A DNA stretch of 64,000 nt from Nitrosomonas sp. Is79A3. Its GTDB lineage: Bacteria; Pseudomonadota; Gammaproteobacteria; Burkholderiales; Nitrosomonadaceae. The translations under genes and the position numbers were made by a program. The stretch covers positions 1,178,001 to 1,242,000 of the forward strand of contig NC_015731.1 of assembly GCF_000219585.1 (NCBI RefSeq), given 5' to 3'. The notes under the pieces were generated by a model. It worked only from the letters and a program-made list of their open reading frames with translations, searched no databases and was not told where the DNA came from. Positions 9,828 to 18,325 of this stretch are shown here, one piece after another; positions within the stretch are counted from its first letter, which is position 1, and each line of letters begins with the position of its first letter.

Positions 9828-11387
9828 ATGACAAACATACACGATCAAATTCTGCCTGCAGGGACCCAAATCGGTGTCTACGAAATTAAGGGTACGGTAA
9901 AAGTCAATCCGTTCGATATTACCTATCGTGCCTGGAATCACCATCTCAAGGAGCCAGTGAAGATACAAGAGTATTTTCCGCACGTTTTCGCTGTTCGCAC
10001 AAGTGATGGGCTGGGTGTTGCGCCCAAATCTCCGGAAGACGAAGAAAATTTTGACTATGGGTTAAAGGCATTTTTGGATCAGGCCGAGATGCTGACGCAA
10101 ATCGAGCATCCCAATCTTGTCGTGGCGGAGAACAGCTTGTTATTCAATGGCACGGCTTATCTGATCATGAGTACCCGGGAAGGTGTGTCGCTTTCCAAGT
10201 TAATCCAGTCGGAAACAGCATTTGCTGAGACGGAATTAAAATTCATTCTGGTGTCGATACTGAATGCATTGCAGAAAATTCATGAATACAGAATGGTGCA
10301 TGGCGGTATTCAACCGGCAGCGATCTTTTTGGGTAAGGATGGCGAACCACTACTGACGGATTTTGCTGCTGCACGATTAGCGATTGCCGCGCGCACGGCT
10401 CAGTTTGCTGCTGAATTAGCTAGCGGATACGCGCCAGCGGAGCAATATGAGTCTGTGAATACGCCCGGACCGGCAACCGATTTTTATGCGCTGGGCGCGA
10501 CAATGTCTGCGTGTATCACGCATCGCCAACCCATTGCTGCGCAGAGCCGGGTTGCGGCTTTAAGCCAAGGCGAATCCGATCCGATGGGCTCACTTTCTGC
10601 GTCAGCTGGTACTGCCTATAGTGCCGAATTGCTGCAAGCGATTGACTGGATGTTGCAACCCGAATACAGCCGCCGGCCGCAAGCAGCGGGCGAGATTCTG
10701 TCGCTACTCAAATCAGAGTCTGCCAGCAATGGCCAAGAGGGAACTTCAAACTCTGAGCAAACCGTCAGCGATGCAAACCGCAATAACCAGAGATATCTGT
10801 GGATTGGTATCATGACCGGGATCGTTGCACTGGTGACATTTGGATTATGGTTTGATAAAAAACCGGCAGAAACAGTGGATGGCAAGCAAAGTACAGTAGC
10901 TACTCAGCCTTTATTCCAACGTAATCCCGGCAAGACCATCGTTACACCAGAGATTAAAGAAAACCAACCCGCCGCTCCTGCAATTGTCGCACAATCAAAT
11001 CCAGAGTCAGATTCAGTCAAGGTAGCTGAACCCGTAAAACTACCCGAGCTGGCAGACGAAACAACACCATTAAAAACTAACACAGATGAAGCTTTAATCC
11101 AAAAGCACTTGGTTGCTGCTGAGAAAGCTTATAAAGCAGGGCATTTCACCACCCCGTCGAGAGGTAATGCCTATAAATATTATCAGATAGTATTGACCAT
11201 GGAACCCAGCAATGCGGAAGCGCGTGCCGGGTTGCAGAAAATAGTGGACCGGTATGTTCAGTTTATTGAAAAAGCGAAAACTGAAGGTAAGCTCAATATG
11301 ATTAGACTCTATTTGCAAAGAGCGGAGTCGGTTTTGCCGGATGATCCTAAGCTACAGAATATTCGGAAGGAATTGGCTGCGCAATAA
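9828..11387 (+). CDS. Membrane-anchored pseudokinase-like protein with C-terminal repeat-like domain
   Basis: 519 residues. Residues about 15-295 have the fold pattern of a bacterial Ser/Thr kinase: YEIKG start, PNLV before the hinge, YAPAEQYE and PATDFYALGATM of the activation and F-helix region. Nearly every catalytic residue is altered. The Gly loop is replaced by VKVNPFDITY. The VAIK lysine position reads VKIQEYF (44-50). The HRD loop reads HGGIQPAAI (158-166), lacking the catalytic Asp and Asn. DFG is DFA (178-180). One transmembrane helix (323-342) is followed by a periplasmic tail rich in Ala, Tyr and Lys that looks TPR-like (residues 425-519). It is probably a signalling scaffold rather than an enzyme. 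No partner is visible nearby. Confidence 0.75.
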   Translation: MTNIHDQILPAGTQIGVYEIKGTVKVNPFDITYRAWNHHLKEPVKIQEYFPHVFAVRTSDGLGVAPKSPEDEENFDYGLKAFLDQAEMLTQIEHPNLVVAENSLLFNGTAYLIMSTREGVSLSKLIQSETAFAETELKFILVSILNALQKIHEYRMVHGGIQPAAIFLGKDGEPLLTDFAAARLAIAARTAQFAAELASGYAPAEQYESVNTPGPATDFYALGATMSACITHRQPIAAQSRVAALSQGESDPMGSLSASAGTAYSAELLQAIDWMLQPEYSRRPQAAGEILSLLKSESASNGQEGTSNSEQTVSDANRNNQRYLWIGIMTGIVALVTFGLWFDKKPAETVDGKQSTVATQPLFQRNPGKTIVTPEIKENQPAAPAIVAQSNPESDSVKVAEPVKLPELADETTPLKTNTDEALIQKHLVAAEKAYKAGHFTTPSRGNAYKYYQIVLTMEPSNAEARAGLQKIVDRYVQFIEKAKTEGKLNMIRLYLQRAESVLPDDPKLQNIRKELAAQ

Positions 11388-11452
11388 ATAAGTTAGTACC
11401 TGTCAGCCTCAGTTGTTGCTAATTTTTTGAACCAATTCGATGCAACACTGCA

Positions 11453-12994
11453 TCAAACAAACGCAACGCCTGTCTGCACCAGTCCCGTCAAATGGATATT
11501 CTCAGCATTGACACCACTGTCTGCGGCCAATATCGCTAAACCGCCGGATGATATTTCACCGGTATCAAGCATTTTGACGTAAGGCGATTTTTGAGTATCT
11601 GACGGCGCGGCGCCAAACAAGTTTTGCCATAACAAGGTTACGATTTTGTCGTGGCTGGTGAGTTCTGTCGCATGGATTGCGAATTCCCCCAATTGTTCAT
11701 AGCTCAGACCTTTATCCGCTTCTGTCAGGCCAATGCCGACATAGTCCTGATTGGCGGCGGCAGAAGCGCCAAAAACAGCGCCGAGTAATTTGGCAACTTC
11801 CCCGGCGGAACCATCCAGATCAAGCGCCAGCCTCATGTCATTAAATTCCAGGCGTTCAATATGCATCAGTGTGTCCTGATTGCCGAGATTGGCGTTGGCG
11901 GTGATGGTATAGCCGCTGGAAGTTTTACTCAGTGTGTAGTTATCACGCGGCGCTTGCACCAGTACGGTGTCAATTCCGGAATCTCCATCTAGGGTATTGC
12001 TGCTGTCGTTTCCGATCAGCACGTCGTCGCCTTGACCGGCGATGGCATTTTCAATTATCACATTGTCAGCAATCCATACATTCGGAATGGGCAGGCCGAC
12101 ATTCACACCGTTGGATTGAACATAGATCGGTTCACCGATAAACGATGCACTGGTTGGATTCAAATCAATGCGGCTGGAAATCGCACCTGCATACTGAATG
12201 GTGTCGGAAGGACCGGCGGCATCCCAGATAGTTTCGTGGTAAGTATTTGTATCGGTGTAGGTATATATGTCATTTCCGGCATGATAATGATTATTGGCGC
12301 CGTATAAATATTGCATAGCGGCTATGTCCAGCACCATCGGTGTGGTGGGATGTAATGAAAATTCGTTGCCTTCTTCTCCTTGCAGATTTGAATAGGTATA
12401 GCTCATGATGGTATGCATGATGCTATCCAGTACAGGCGGGAGCGTTTTTGCGGTTGGGTCATCAGGATCCGCAAAGGGGTGTTTAAAACCCAGGGCATGG
12501 CCGATCTCATGTAAGAGTGTTTCAAAGGATATGGTGCCGGGAGTCCAATCCTGAAAATTGAGAAGACTTTTGGTGTTGATCCAGATATCACCCGATTTGG
12601 TACTGTTGCTGGGTAAATAAGACCAAGCCAATGTCGAATCATCCGTATCTTCCGTATAGGCTACGCGAATATCTCCTACTGCACTGGGAGTTTCCGCTAC
12701 CTTGATGAAGTTTATATTGGCAACGTTGGCCCATTGTTGTAAAGCCTGCTCAAAGTAGTCCTGGTCTGCGCTGGTCAATGGCTTAGCTGCGCTATTCCAG
12801 GGCTCACCATCTCCGAACTGAGAACCATAACCCGATCCGGAAAGCGTGGACCAGAACAGGGAACTGTTACTGGCTGGAAAACTGTAGGAAATGGTTGAAT
12901 TTGTCCAGCGTGTACCGCCCAATAAAGAATCAATCTGATTGTCATTGGCCGGATCAGTGTAAATAACACTGCTAGCGGTTAAAGGTGTTGCCAT
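11453..12994 (-). CDS. Serralysin-type (M10B) metalloprotease, probably secreted by type I system
   Basis: 513 residues with no N-terminal signal peptide, as usual for type I exported proteases. The zinc motif HEIGHALGFKH lies at residues 162-172 and the Met-turn IMSYTY near 196. Downstream are RTX-like Ca-binding turns GQGDDVLIGNDSSNTLDGDSG (about 325-345). The C-terminal region resembles the DUF4214-type tails often attached to RTX proteins. It would degrade extracellular protein. No ABC transporter, membrane fusion protein or inhibitor gene lies beside it, so export must rely on genes elsewhere. It is divergent from the cytochrome-porin gene across about 295 AT-rich bases. Confidence 0.85.
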   Translation of the reverse strand: MATPLTASSVIYTDPANDNQIDSLLGGTRWTNSTISYSFPASNSSLFWSTLSGSGYGSQFGDGEPWNSAAKPLTSADQDYFEQALQQWANVANINFIKVAETPSAVGDIRVAYTEDTDDSTLAWSYLPSNSTKSGDIWINTKSLLNFQDWTPGTISFETLLHEIGHALGFKHPFADPDDPTAKTLPPVLDSIMHTIMSYTYSNLQGEEGNEFSLHPTTPMVLDIAAMQYLYGANNHYHAGNDIYTYTDTNTYHETIWDAAGPSDTIQYAGAISSRIDLNPTSASFIGEPIYVQSNGVNVGLPIPNVWIADNVIIENAIAGQGDDVLIGNDSSNTLDGDSGIDTVLVQAPRDNYTLSKTSSGYTITANANLGNQDTLMHIERLEFNDMRLALDLDGSAGEVAKLLGAVFGASAAANQDYVGIGLTEADKGLSYEQLGEFAIHATELTSHDKIVTLLWQNLFGAAPSDTQKSPYVKMLDTGEISSGGLAILAADSGVNAENIHLTGLVQTGVAFV

Positions 12995-13288
12995 GATAAG
13001 GGTCCTAATAAACGAGAAATTGAGTAATTGGCGTGCGGCGTTAGCGATAATTTAAATGTGTGTTGTTAAAATAGACTTATATCGAAAACTTCACAAAAGA
13101 TCTTCATGCACTTCACAAATAATTCATATGTATGGGAATAATATATGTTCTCGTAAAATAATTACAAAGTTTGGTAATTTAATAGCTTAAATTCTAGTCG
13201 CTTATCGGGTAATTCGCTAAATCTTTTTTTAAACTGCTTTCCTTGCTGAAAAATAAACTTGTTTGATCGTTTCTTTATATAAGGTGAA

Positions 13289-14650
13289 ATGATGATCGTA
13301 GTCAAGAATACAATGTCTTTATTAGTCGTTTTTGTAACATTCTTCCTGTTGAGTCTTGACGCCAATGCGTTGCCAAGCTTTGCACGTCAAACCGGTATGG
13401 CATGCAGTTCTTGTCACGTGCAATCTTTCGGGCCTAATCTTACTTCTGTCGGCAGGAATTTTAAACTCAATGGTTATACGCAAACAGACGGTAAGAATAA
13501 TAATTTGATTCCATTAAGTGGCATGATTCGAGGCTCATTTACACACACGCAAGAGGGACAACCAGATGGTGCGGCTGCTCGCTTTGGGAATAATAATAAT
13601 GGTACGATCGATGAAGCAGCTATTTTCTTAGCTGGCCGCATTACTCCCAAGATAGGCGCATTTATCGAAGGAACTTATGATGGCGTAGAAAATAAAGGGG
13701 TGTTGGATAATACAGATATCCGCTTTGCAGATCATTTCGAATTGGCGGGTCAAAAGCTGGTTTATGGTCTTACGACAAATAACAATCCAACGGTCTCAGA
13801 TCTTTGGAATACAACACCCGTATGGGGTTTTCCGTGGAGTTCATCGCCTTTATCCCCTACGCAATCGGCAGGAACTCTTATTGAATCGCTGGGTTCTCAA
13901 GTCATCGGCGCAACTGCCTATATGATGTTGAATAATATTCTTTATGTAGAAGCTGGCGGTTATACCAGTCTACCGAAAAATGCACAACAAGGAATTGGAA
14001 CGTTTGATGCGGAACAAGCCAGATTAAATGGCGGTGCACCATATTGGCGGGTTGCACTGCAGAAAGATTGGAACGGACATTATGGATCGATTGGTTCTTT
14101 TGGCATGCACGGGAATGTTAATCCGCAACGGCTAACGGGTGCGGGTACTGACACCTATGATGATTTCGGATTTGATATGACCTATCAATATCTGGCAAAT
14201 CCGGTACACATTTATGAATTTACCGCTACCTATATTCGGGAAAACCGCAATATGAACGCCAGTGCCGCATTGGGATTGGCGGACAGATTAAAGAGTAACC
14301 TCGATACGGTTCGGCTTAGGGCTGGTTACACGTATTTGCAAACGTATGGTCTGAATCTGTTTTACGGTCAAACTACCGGAACGGCCGATACGGTTATCTA
14401 TAGTTTTGGCGATCCCATCAGTGGCAGCCGCACGGGCAACCCCAATAGTGAAGCTTTCACTGCGGAAGCCAGTTATACCCCTTTTGGAAAAACCAATACT
14501 TCGGTCATGAGCACATTCGTAAATCTGCGTCTTGCCGTGCAATACGTTCACAATTTCAAATTTAATGGTAGCGTCCATAATTATGATGGGCTAGGCCGTA
14601 ATGCTGTTAATAACGATACGCTTTACTTTAATGCGTGGCTGGCTTTCTAA
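13289..14650 (+). CDS. Outer-membrane monohaem cytochrome-porin fusion, Cyc2-like
   Basis: 453 residues. A signal peptide (hydrophobic residues 10-23, cleavage after ANA-27) is followed at once by PSFARQTGMACSSCH, a c-type haem motif at 39-43. Next comes the GRNFKLNGYT stretch. The remaining 380 residues alternate aromatic and polar strands and end in NAWLAF with a terminal Phe, as an outer-membrane beta-barrel does. A single N-terminal haem, the FARQTG...GRxFKLNGYT block and a fused porin are the architecture of Cyc2 iron oxidases and their relatives. The role here may be extracellular electron transfer, which is not proven. AAGGTGA precedes two adjacent ATGs (13289 and 13292). Confidence 0.75.
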   Translation: MMIVVKNTMSLLVVFVTFFLLSLDANALPSFARQTGMACSSCHVQSFGPNLTSVGRNFKLNGYTQTDGKNNNLIPLSGMIRGSFTHTQEGQPDGAAARFGNNNNGTIDEAAIFLAGRITPKIGAFIEGTYDGVENKGVLDNTDIRFADHFELAGQKLVYGLTTNNNPTVSDLWNTTPVWGFPWSSSPLSPTQSAGTLIESLGSQVIGATAYMMLNNILYVEAGGYTSLPKNAQQGIGTFDAEQARLNGGAPYWRVALQKDWNGHYGSIGSFGMHGNVNPQRLTGAGTDTYDDFGFDMTYQYLANPVHIYEFTATYIRENRNMNASAALGLADRLKSNLDTVRLRAGYTYLQTYGLNLFYGQTTGTADTVIYSFGDPISGSRTGNPNSEAFTAEASYTPFGKTNTSVMSTFVNLRLAVQYVHNFKFNGSVHNYDGLGRNAVNNDTLYFNAWLAF

Positions 14651-14715
14651 ATTCTACTTTTGTAAATTTCTGTTGCTTCAAATCGTTGAAAAAATAAACA
14701 TATTTTACCAGTTGT

Positions 14716-14750
14716 GCTAGTAAGAGTTGATCTCATCAGCTCTTACTAGC
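14716..14750. other. Hairpin after the cytochrome-porin gene
   Basis: A perfect 11-bp stem (GCTAGTAAGAG with CTCTTACTAGC) and a 13-nt loop with a further GAT/ATC pair. No T run follows on either strand. It may be a factor-dependent terminator or a 3' stabiliser. Confidence 0.55.
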
Positions 14751-15067
14751 CTATGACATAAAAATTCCGGATTACACCTCCTGCGATCATGAGTGACAGT
14801 AGGTGCATCACCGATTTCGCGATAAATTCTCCGCTATTGATAAATTACGGGTAAAAGAGCCTTCTTTTACAACCCGGATTTTAAAGACTACCTTGGTATA
14901 TTCCCTGCTGGTGATTTCGCTCATTTAGGTTGCCTGCATGATTGCCTCATGGAGGGCTTATGTGGAAATTTCCTTTTGCTGTCAATACGAATCTGGGTTT
15001 GGCTCGCGATTGACCGGCGAGCGCATCCAGCTCACAAATGAAACAAAAATTTTAAAGGAATAACAAT
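14751..15067 (+). promoter_or_regulatory. Structured leader before the unknown secreted protein
   Basis: There is no gene. A stem GTAAAAGA-gcct-TCTTTTAC (14851-14870) is extended by CGG/CCG pairs. The ribosome-binding site AAAGGAA precedes the next ATG by eight bases. I recognise no known riboswitch. Confidence 0.4.
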
Positions 15068-15670
15068 ATGAAGATTCGAGTTTTGGTAACTGGTTTACTG
15101 GGTTGCACTTTGATGGCAGCCCCTCTGGTGCACAGTGCTCCAATTGGTGATCGAGTACAACAGGTTATTAAATACAAGTCATATTACGACAGCCTTTGGG
15201 CAAGTTTTTATGACGGAAATGTCTCTCTGAATGTGAGCGGGAGTGTATACGATGATTTTTCAGGGGTCGTGTCGACCAGTCTATACGCCGGCTACTATAA
15301 CGAAGCAACCGGCGATTCGTGGTTTATTTCCTGTAACTTTCCTGCTGGCGGGGATGCGGTGTCCATTAAGCAGGTGAATGAAGATTGGATCTTAGGTTTA
15401 AAAGGCACGCTGGATCCTGCTGATGTAAATTGCACTGCGTCCAACGTAACCGCACCCGTTGTGATCGACCTGAGCGGGCACGATACTAATGATTATCGCA
15501 GTGCATCAGCTGGGCATGGCAAATCCATGTCTCCCGGAGAGTCATGGAAGTATGCTAATAAGAGTTACCAATTTTCTGCAGATATGATCGGGACTGTTAA
15601 TTCCATGGACGGACCCTGGAGTGGATCTGTCAGTACCAGCCGGAATTATAATATCCAAAAGATAAAATAA
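15068..15670 (+). CDS. Secreted protein of unknown function
   Basis: 200 residues with a clear signal peptide (MKIRVLVTGLLGCTLMAAPL, cleavage probably after VHSA). The mature part is rich in Ser, Asp, Gly and Tyr and holds two Cys residues (FISCNFP and VNCTA) that may form a disulfide. The composition suggests an all-beta periplasmic or extracellular protein. I do not recognise a family. It stands alone between a hairpin-rich leader and a bidirectional terminator shared with phoB. Confidence 0.65.
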   Translation: MKIRVLVTGLLGCTLMAAPLVHSAPIGDRVQQVIKYKSYYDSLWASFYDGNVSLNVSGSVYDDFSGVVSTSLYAGYYNEATGDSWFISCNFPAGGDAVSIKQVNEDWILGLKGTLDPADVNCTASNVTAPVVIDLSGHDTNDYRSASAGHGKSMSPGESWKYANKSYQFSADMIGTVNSMDGPWSGSVSTSRNYNIQKIK

Positions 15671-15697
15671 TTCGGGTTCAAATCGTCTCTGCTGTGC

Positions 15698-15723
15698 ATA
15701 AAACCCGCTCTGACGGGTTTTAT
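15698..15723. terminator. Bidirectional terminator
   Basis: ATAAAACCCG-ctctga-CGGGTTTTAT. The paired A/T ends give a T run on both strands, so it can end the secreted-protein gene and the convergent phoB gene. Confidence 0.85.
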
Positions 15724-15796
15724 TGCCTGATAATTTCCAGTAATGGATCTGGCAAACACAAAGTAGTATGGCCGGATAGGTTTGGAGCAAGCACTG

Positions 15797-16525
15797 CTAC
15801 TCTACACTTTCTTCGTTACACTCCACTGAAAACCGGTAACCAGTTCCCCGCACTGTTTGTACCAAGTTCTCTTTATCTACCGCTTCAAGAATTTTTCGCA
15901 GCCTGCGAATGTGGACATCGACTGTTCTGTCCTCGATAAAGACGTGATCACCCCAAACGCGATCAAGCAGTTGTGAGCGTGTATGTACCCGCTCTTTATA
16001 GGTCATCAGAAAATGCAACAGACGAAATTCCGTGGGTCCCAATGCAATTTCAGAGAGTTTCTCTGGCTCATCGTTGGCATACACATGCACTCGGTGTGTT
16101 GTTGGGTCAAGTCTTAAACCGCCTATTTCAATAATTTCATCCGACATTTCGGGTAAGCGGCGGCGAAGCACCGCCTTAATCCGGGCAAGTAGCTCGCGCG
16201 GTGAAAAAGGTTTGGTAATGTAGTCGTCCGCGCCAGCTTCCAGCCCGGCAATTTTGTCACTTTCCTGAATGCGAGCAGTCAGCATGATAATTGGAATCGC
16301 TTTGGTGCGATCTTCTCGCCGGAGTTTGCGTGCAAATTCGATGCCACTCATGTCGGGGAGCATCCAATCCAATAATACGAGATCAGGCAAAACGTTGTTG
16401 ACCATTTTTTTTGCTTGCTCAGCGCTATCAGCGCATAAGACCATATGCCCCGCTCTTTTCAGATTGAGTGCAATTAATTCCTGGATCGCAAGTTCATCTT
16501 CAACGATTAGTATTGTTACAGCCAT
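15797..16525 (-). CDS. phoB: Phosphate regulon response regulator PhoB
   Basis: 242 residues. The receiver domain carries the acidic pair EDE near the N terminus, the phospho-acceptor Asp at residue 53 (LVLLDWMLPD), MLTAR and the switch Lys in YITKPFSPREL. The OmpR/PhoB winged helix follows (ALGPTEFRLLHFLM, RSQLLDRVWGD, RTVDVHIRRLRKIL, RGTGYRFS). Length and spacing match PhoB rather than other OmpR-type regulators. A near-consensus PHO box with a correctly spaced -10 lies upstream, implying autoregulation. The sensor phoR is not adjacent: the next gene upstream is psiE. Confidence 0.9.
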   Translation of the reverse strand: MAVTILIVEDELAIQELIALNLKRAGHMVLCADSAEQAKKMVNNVLPDLVLLDWMLPDMSGIEFARKLRREDRTKAIPIIMLTARIQESDKIAGLEAGADDYITKPFSPRELLARIKAVLRRRLPEMSDEIIEIGGLRLDPTTHRVHVYANDEPEKLSEIALGPTEFRLLHFLMTYKERVHTRSQLLDRVWGDHVFIEDRTVDVHIRRLRKILEAVDKENLVQTVRGTGYRFSVECNEESVE

Positions 16526-16566
16526 GAACTACTCCATTTATATAAATGTAGCTAAAAGATATTGAG

Positions 16567-16600
16567 ATAATATAAATAAAGCGTTACATATTTATGACAG
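16567..16600 (-). promoter_or_regulatory. PhoB-dependent promoter of phoB (PHO box plus -10)
   Basis: On the minus strand CTGTCATAAATATGTAAC (16600-16583) matches the PHO-box consensus at 16 of 18 positions. It is followed by exactly 10 nt and TATTAT (16572-16567). The inferred start site leaves a leader of about 35 nt before the phoB ATG. Confidence 0.85.
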
Positions 16601-16724
16601 TATGATGAATATTATACTTTTTGCAATGAATGCCTGATTAATTGCCTTGATTAATCAGCTAAAACCGGCGAATTCTATTCTGAAGAGCGGATAGAATTAA
16701 ACTGAACATAAATTCTCGGTTGAA

Positions 16725-17177
16725 TCAGTCGATCGCATCGGGTGAAAAACGAATGGAAACAATACGCAATAATGTCAGTACGGCAATTACCATAATGTGT
16801 AAGCCAACTTCCAACAACGTGTATTCTTTATACCAGAGACCGATCAATTCTCCGATTAACACGACTAATGCCACATCCAGGATGAAGGTTACCTTAACAC
16901 GTCCCAGTGCCAGGTAAGATTGCAATATACGAATCAGTTCGAGTACTGCCAGGATCAGCACGATATCAACAATGATATGCTCGGCAACGTATGCCCATCC
17001 ATTCTTGAGAATATCGGGAAGATTTAACAGTAAACTCAGAATGCCGGCGCCTATCCACAAGTAGAGCGCTAACATCAGAATACCGACAATCAATTGTATG
17101 GTACGCGTGTGCCAATCTGTGTCGGTTAACAGGAATGTGCCTTTTCTTTTAGCTATCGTTTGATTAATCATCTTCAT
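16725..17177 (-). CDS. psiE: PsiE-family phosphate-starvation-inducible membrane protein
   Basis: 150 residues with four hydrophobic segments (LIVGILMLALYLWIGAGIL, IIVDIVLILAVLELIRIL, VTFILDVALVVLIGELIGLW and LHIMVIAVLTLLRIVSI). The conserved Arg-rich end IVSIRFSPD is typical of PsiE-family proteins. The function of PsiE is unknown beyond induction by phosphate starvation. I place the start at the ATG at 17177, preceded by GGAGG at six bases; the longer reading begins at a TTG without a site. Its own PHO box sits just upstream, so it is probably transcribed separately from phoB. Confidence 0.8.
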   Translation of the reverse strand: MKMINQTIAKRKGTFLLTDTDWHTRTIQLIVGILMLALYLWIGAGILSLLLNLPDILKNGWAYVAEHIIVDIVLILAVLELIRILQSYLALGRVKVTFILDVALVVLIGELIGLWYKEYTLLEVGLHIMVIAVLTLLRIVSIRFSPDAID

Positions 17178-17206
17178 CCTCCAGTCGCCGCGTAACAAGG
17201 ATTCTC

Positions 17207-17240
17207 ATCTTAGCGGTGCAATATAAAAGTTTTATGACAG
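17207..17240 (-). promoter_or_regulatory. PhoB-dependent promoter of psiE
   Basis: Minus-strand CTGTCATAAAACTTTTAT (17240-17223): the first half-site is perfect and the second weak. Exactly 10 nt follow, then TAAGAT (17212-17207). The leader to the ATG is about 23 nt. Confidence 0.75.
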
Positions 17241-17429
17241 CCTGGTTCGTACCGCCAGCATTCCATCAATAGCCTGGATGATGATGAGGAAGTATGAATA
17301 AATCATTTCTTGTCTTCAATTGAAGATGTATGCCTTTATAAATTCTCGAATATTTATGACTTACACAACAAGTCAGTGAATATGCCCAAGCTCTCCTTTC
17401 AGCACTTTATACATTTTGATTAAATCCAA

Positions 17430-17474
17430 ATGACATCTAAATGTCATGAAAGTGAAATATTCAGCTTGTAGTAT
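17430..17474 (+). promoter_or_regulatory. Probable PhoB promoter of the TonB operon
   Basis: Half-site-like heptamers start at 17430 (ATGACAT), 17441 (ATGTCAT) and 17452 (GTGAAAT), each 11 bp apart. Ten nt after the third comes TAGTAT (17469-17474). The first two also form an inverted repeat, ATGACAT-ctaa-ATGTCAT, so a different dimeric regulator is possible. The fit to the PHO box is weaker than at phoB or pstS. Confidence 0.55.
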
Positions 17475-17554
17475 GCACAGGCATTACTGATGAGGGATTG
17501 CTATCAGATTTAATGCTGTTTATTGCACTCAAATTATTTAATTCAATGGGATTT

Positions 17555-18325
17555 ATGCATAAGTATTTTTCTAAAAAAATAATTTCATTTGCCGGAATGG
17601 TATTGCTACTCCTTGTTACCTCTGTGGCAAAGGGAAGTAGCCTGGAGAATTTGGCAAAAGCGCTGGCGAAGATCCGGGGTGAAGTCGAGACATTGCAAAC
17701 ACAACTGGATACCGAGAAGGATAAGCATAGTAGCAGAATGTCTGCGCTGACTTCGCAATTGGCAGATTTGAGTGTTGAGGAAAGAAGGCAAAAAATGAGT
17801 ATCGAAAAACTACAGCACTCGATAGAAAAAATGACTGTTAACGCCAAGAAAGCGGAACAATCGGGTGAGAGTCTGAAACCCGTGTTATTAGCGATGCTAG
17901 CAGATTACCGGCAGCATATTCAGACAGGTTTTCCATTCAAGCCGGAAGATCGCATCAGGGCACTGGGAGACCTGGAGAATAATGTTGTTAATCAGTTGAT
18001 TGATCCTAATAAGGCAGTTAATCAGGCATGGTCTCTGATAGAGGATGAAATTCGTTTAAGTAAGGAAAATGGGATCTATCAACAAGTTATATTTCTAGAT
18101 GGAGAAAATGTACTGGTTGATATTGCAAAATTAGGCACCGTTTTTCTTTTCTTCCAAACCAGAGATAACAGATTCGGGATGGCTAAACGATTGTCTGATG
18201 GTGGCTGGAAATATGAAACTGTCGATGACACTAACGATATTGAGCGTATTAAGAATTTATTTGATTCGTTGAAGAAACAAATACGCCAAGGTTATTTTGA
18301 ATTACCTAATCCGTTGAGAAAATGA
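17555..18325 (+). CDS. DUF3450 periplasmic coiled-coil protein
   Basis: About 256 residues. After a signal peptide (LLLLVTSVAKGSS) comes a long heptad-like coiled coil (ALAKIRGEVETLQTQLDTEK to roughly residue 110), then a globular C-terminal half with GYFELPNPLRK at the end. This is the DUF3450 pattern, a family found as first gene of specialised TonB operons. The job is thought to be periplasmic support of the TtpC/ExbB motor; the mechanism is not known. The start at 17555 best exposes the signal peptide; an upstream in-frame ATG at 17498 would add a short lead. It overlaps the next gene by four bases. Confidence 0.75.
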   Translation: MHKYFSKKIISFAGMVLLLLVTSVAKGSSLENLAKALAKIRGEVETLQTQLDTEKDKHSSRMSALTSQLADLSVEERRQKMSIEKLQHSIEKMTVNAKKAEQSGESLKPVLLAMLADYRQHIQTGFPFKPEDRIRALGDLENNVVNQLIDPNKAVNQAWSLIEDEIRLSKENGIYQQVIFLDGENVLVDIAKLGTVFLFFQTRDNRFGMAKRLSDGGWKYETVDDTNDIERIKNLFDSLKKQIRQGYFELPNPLRK

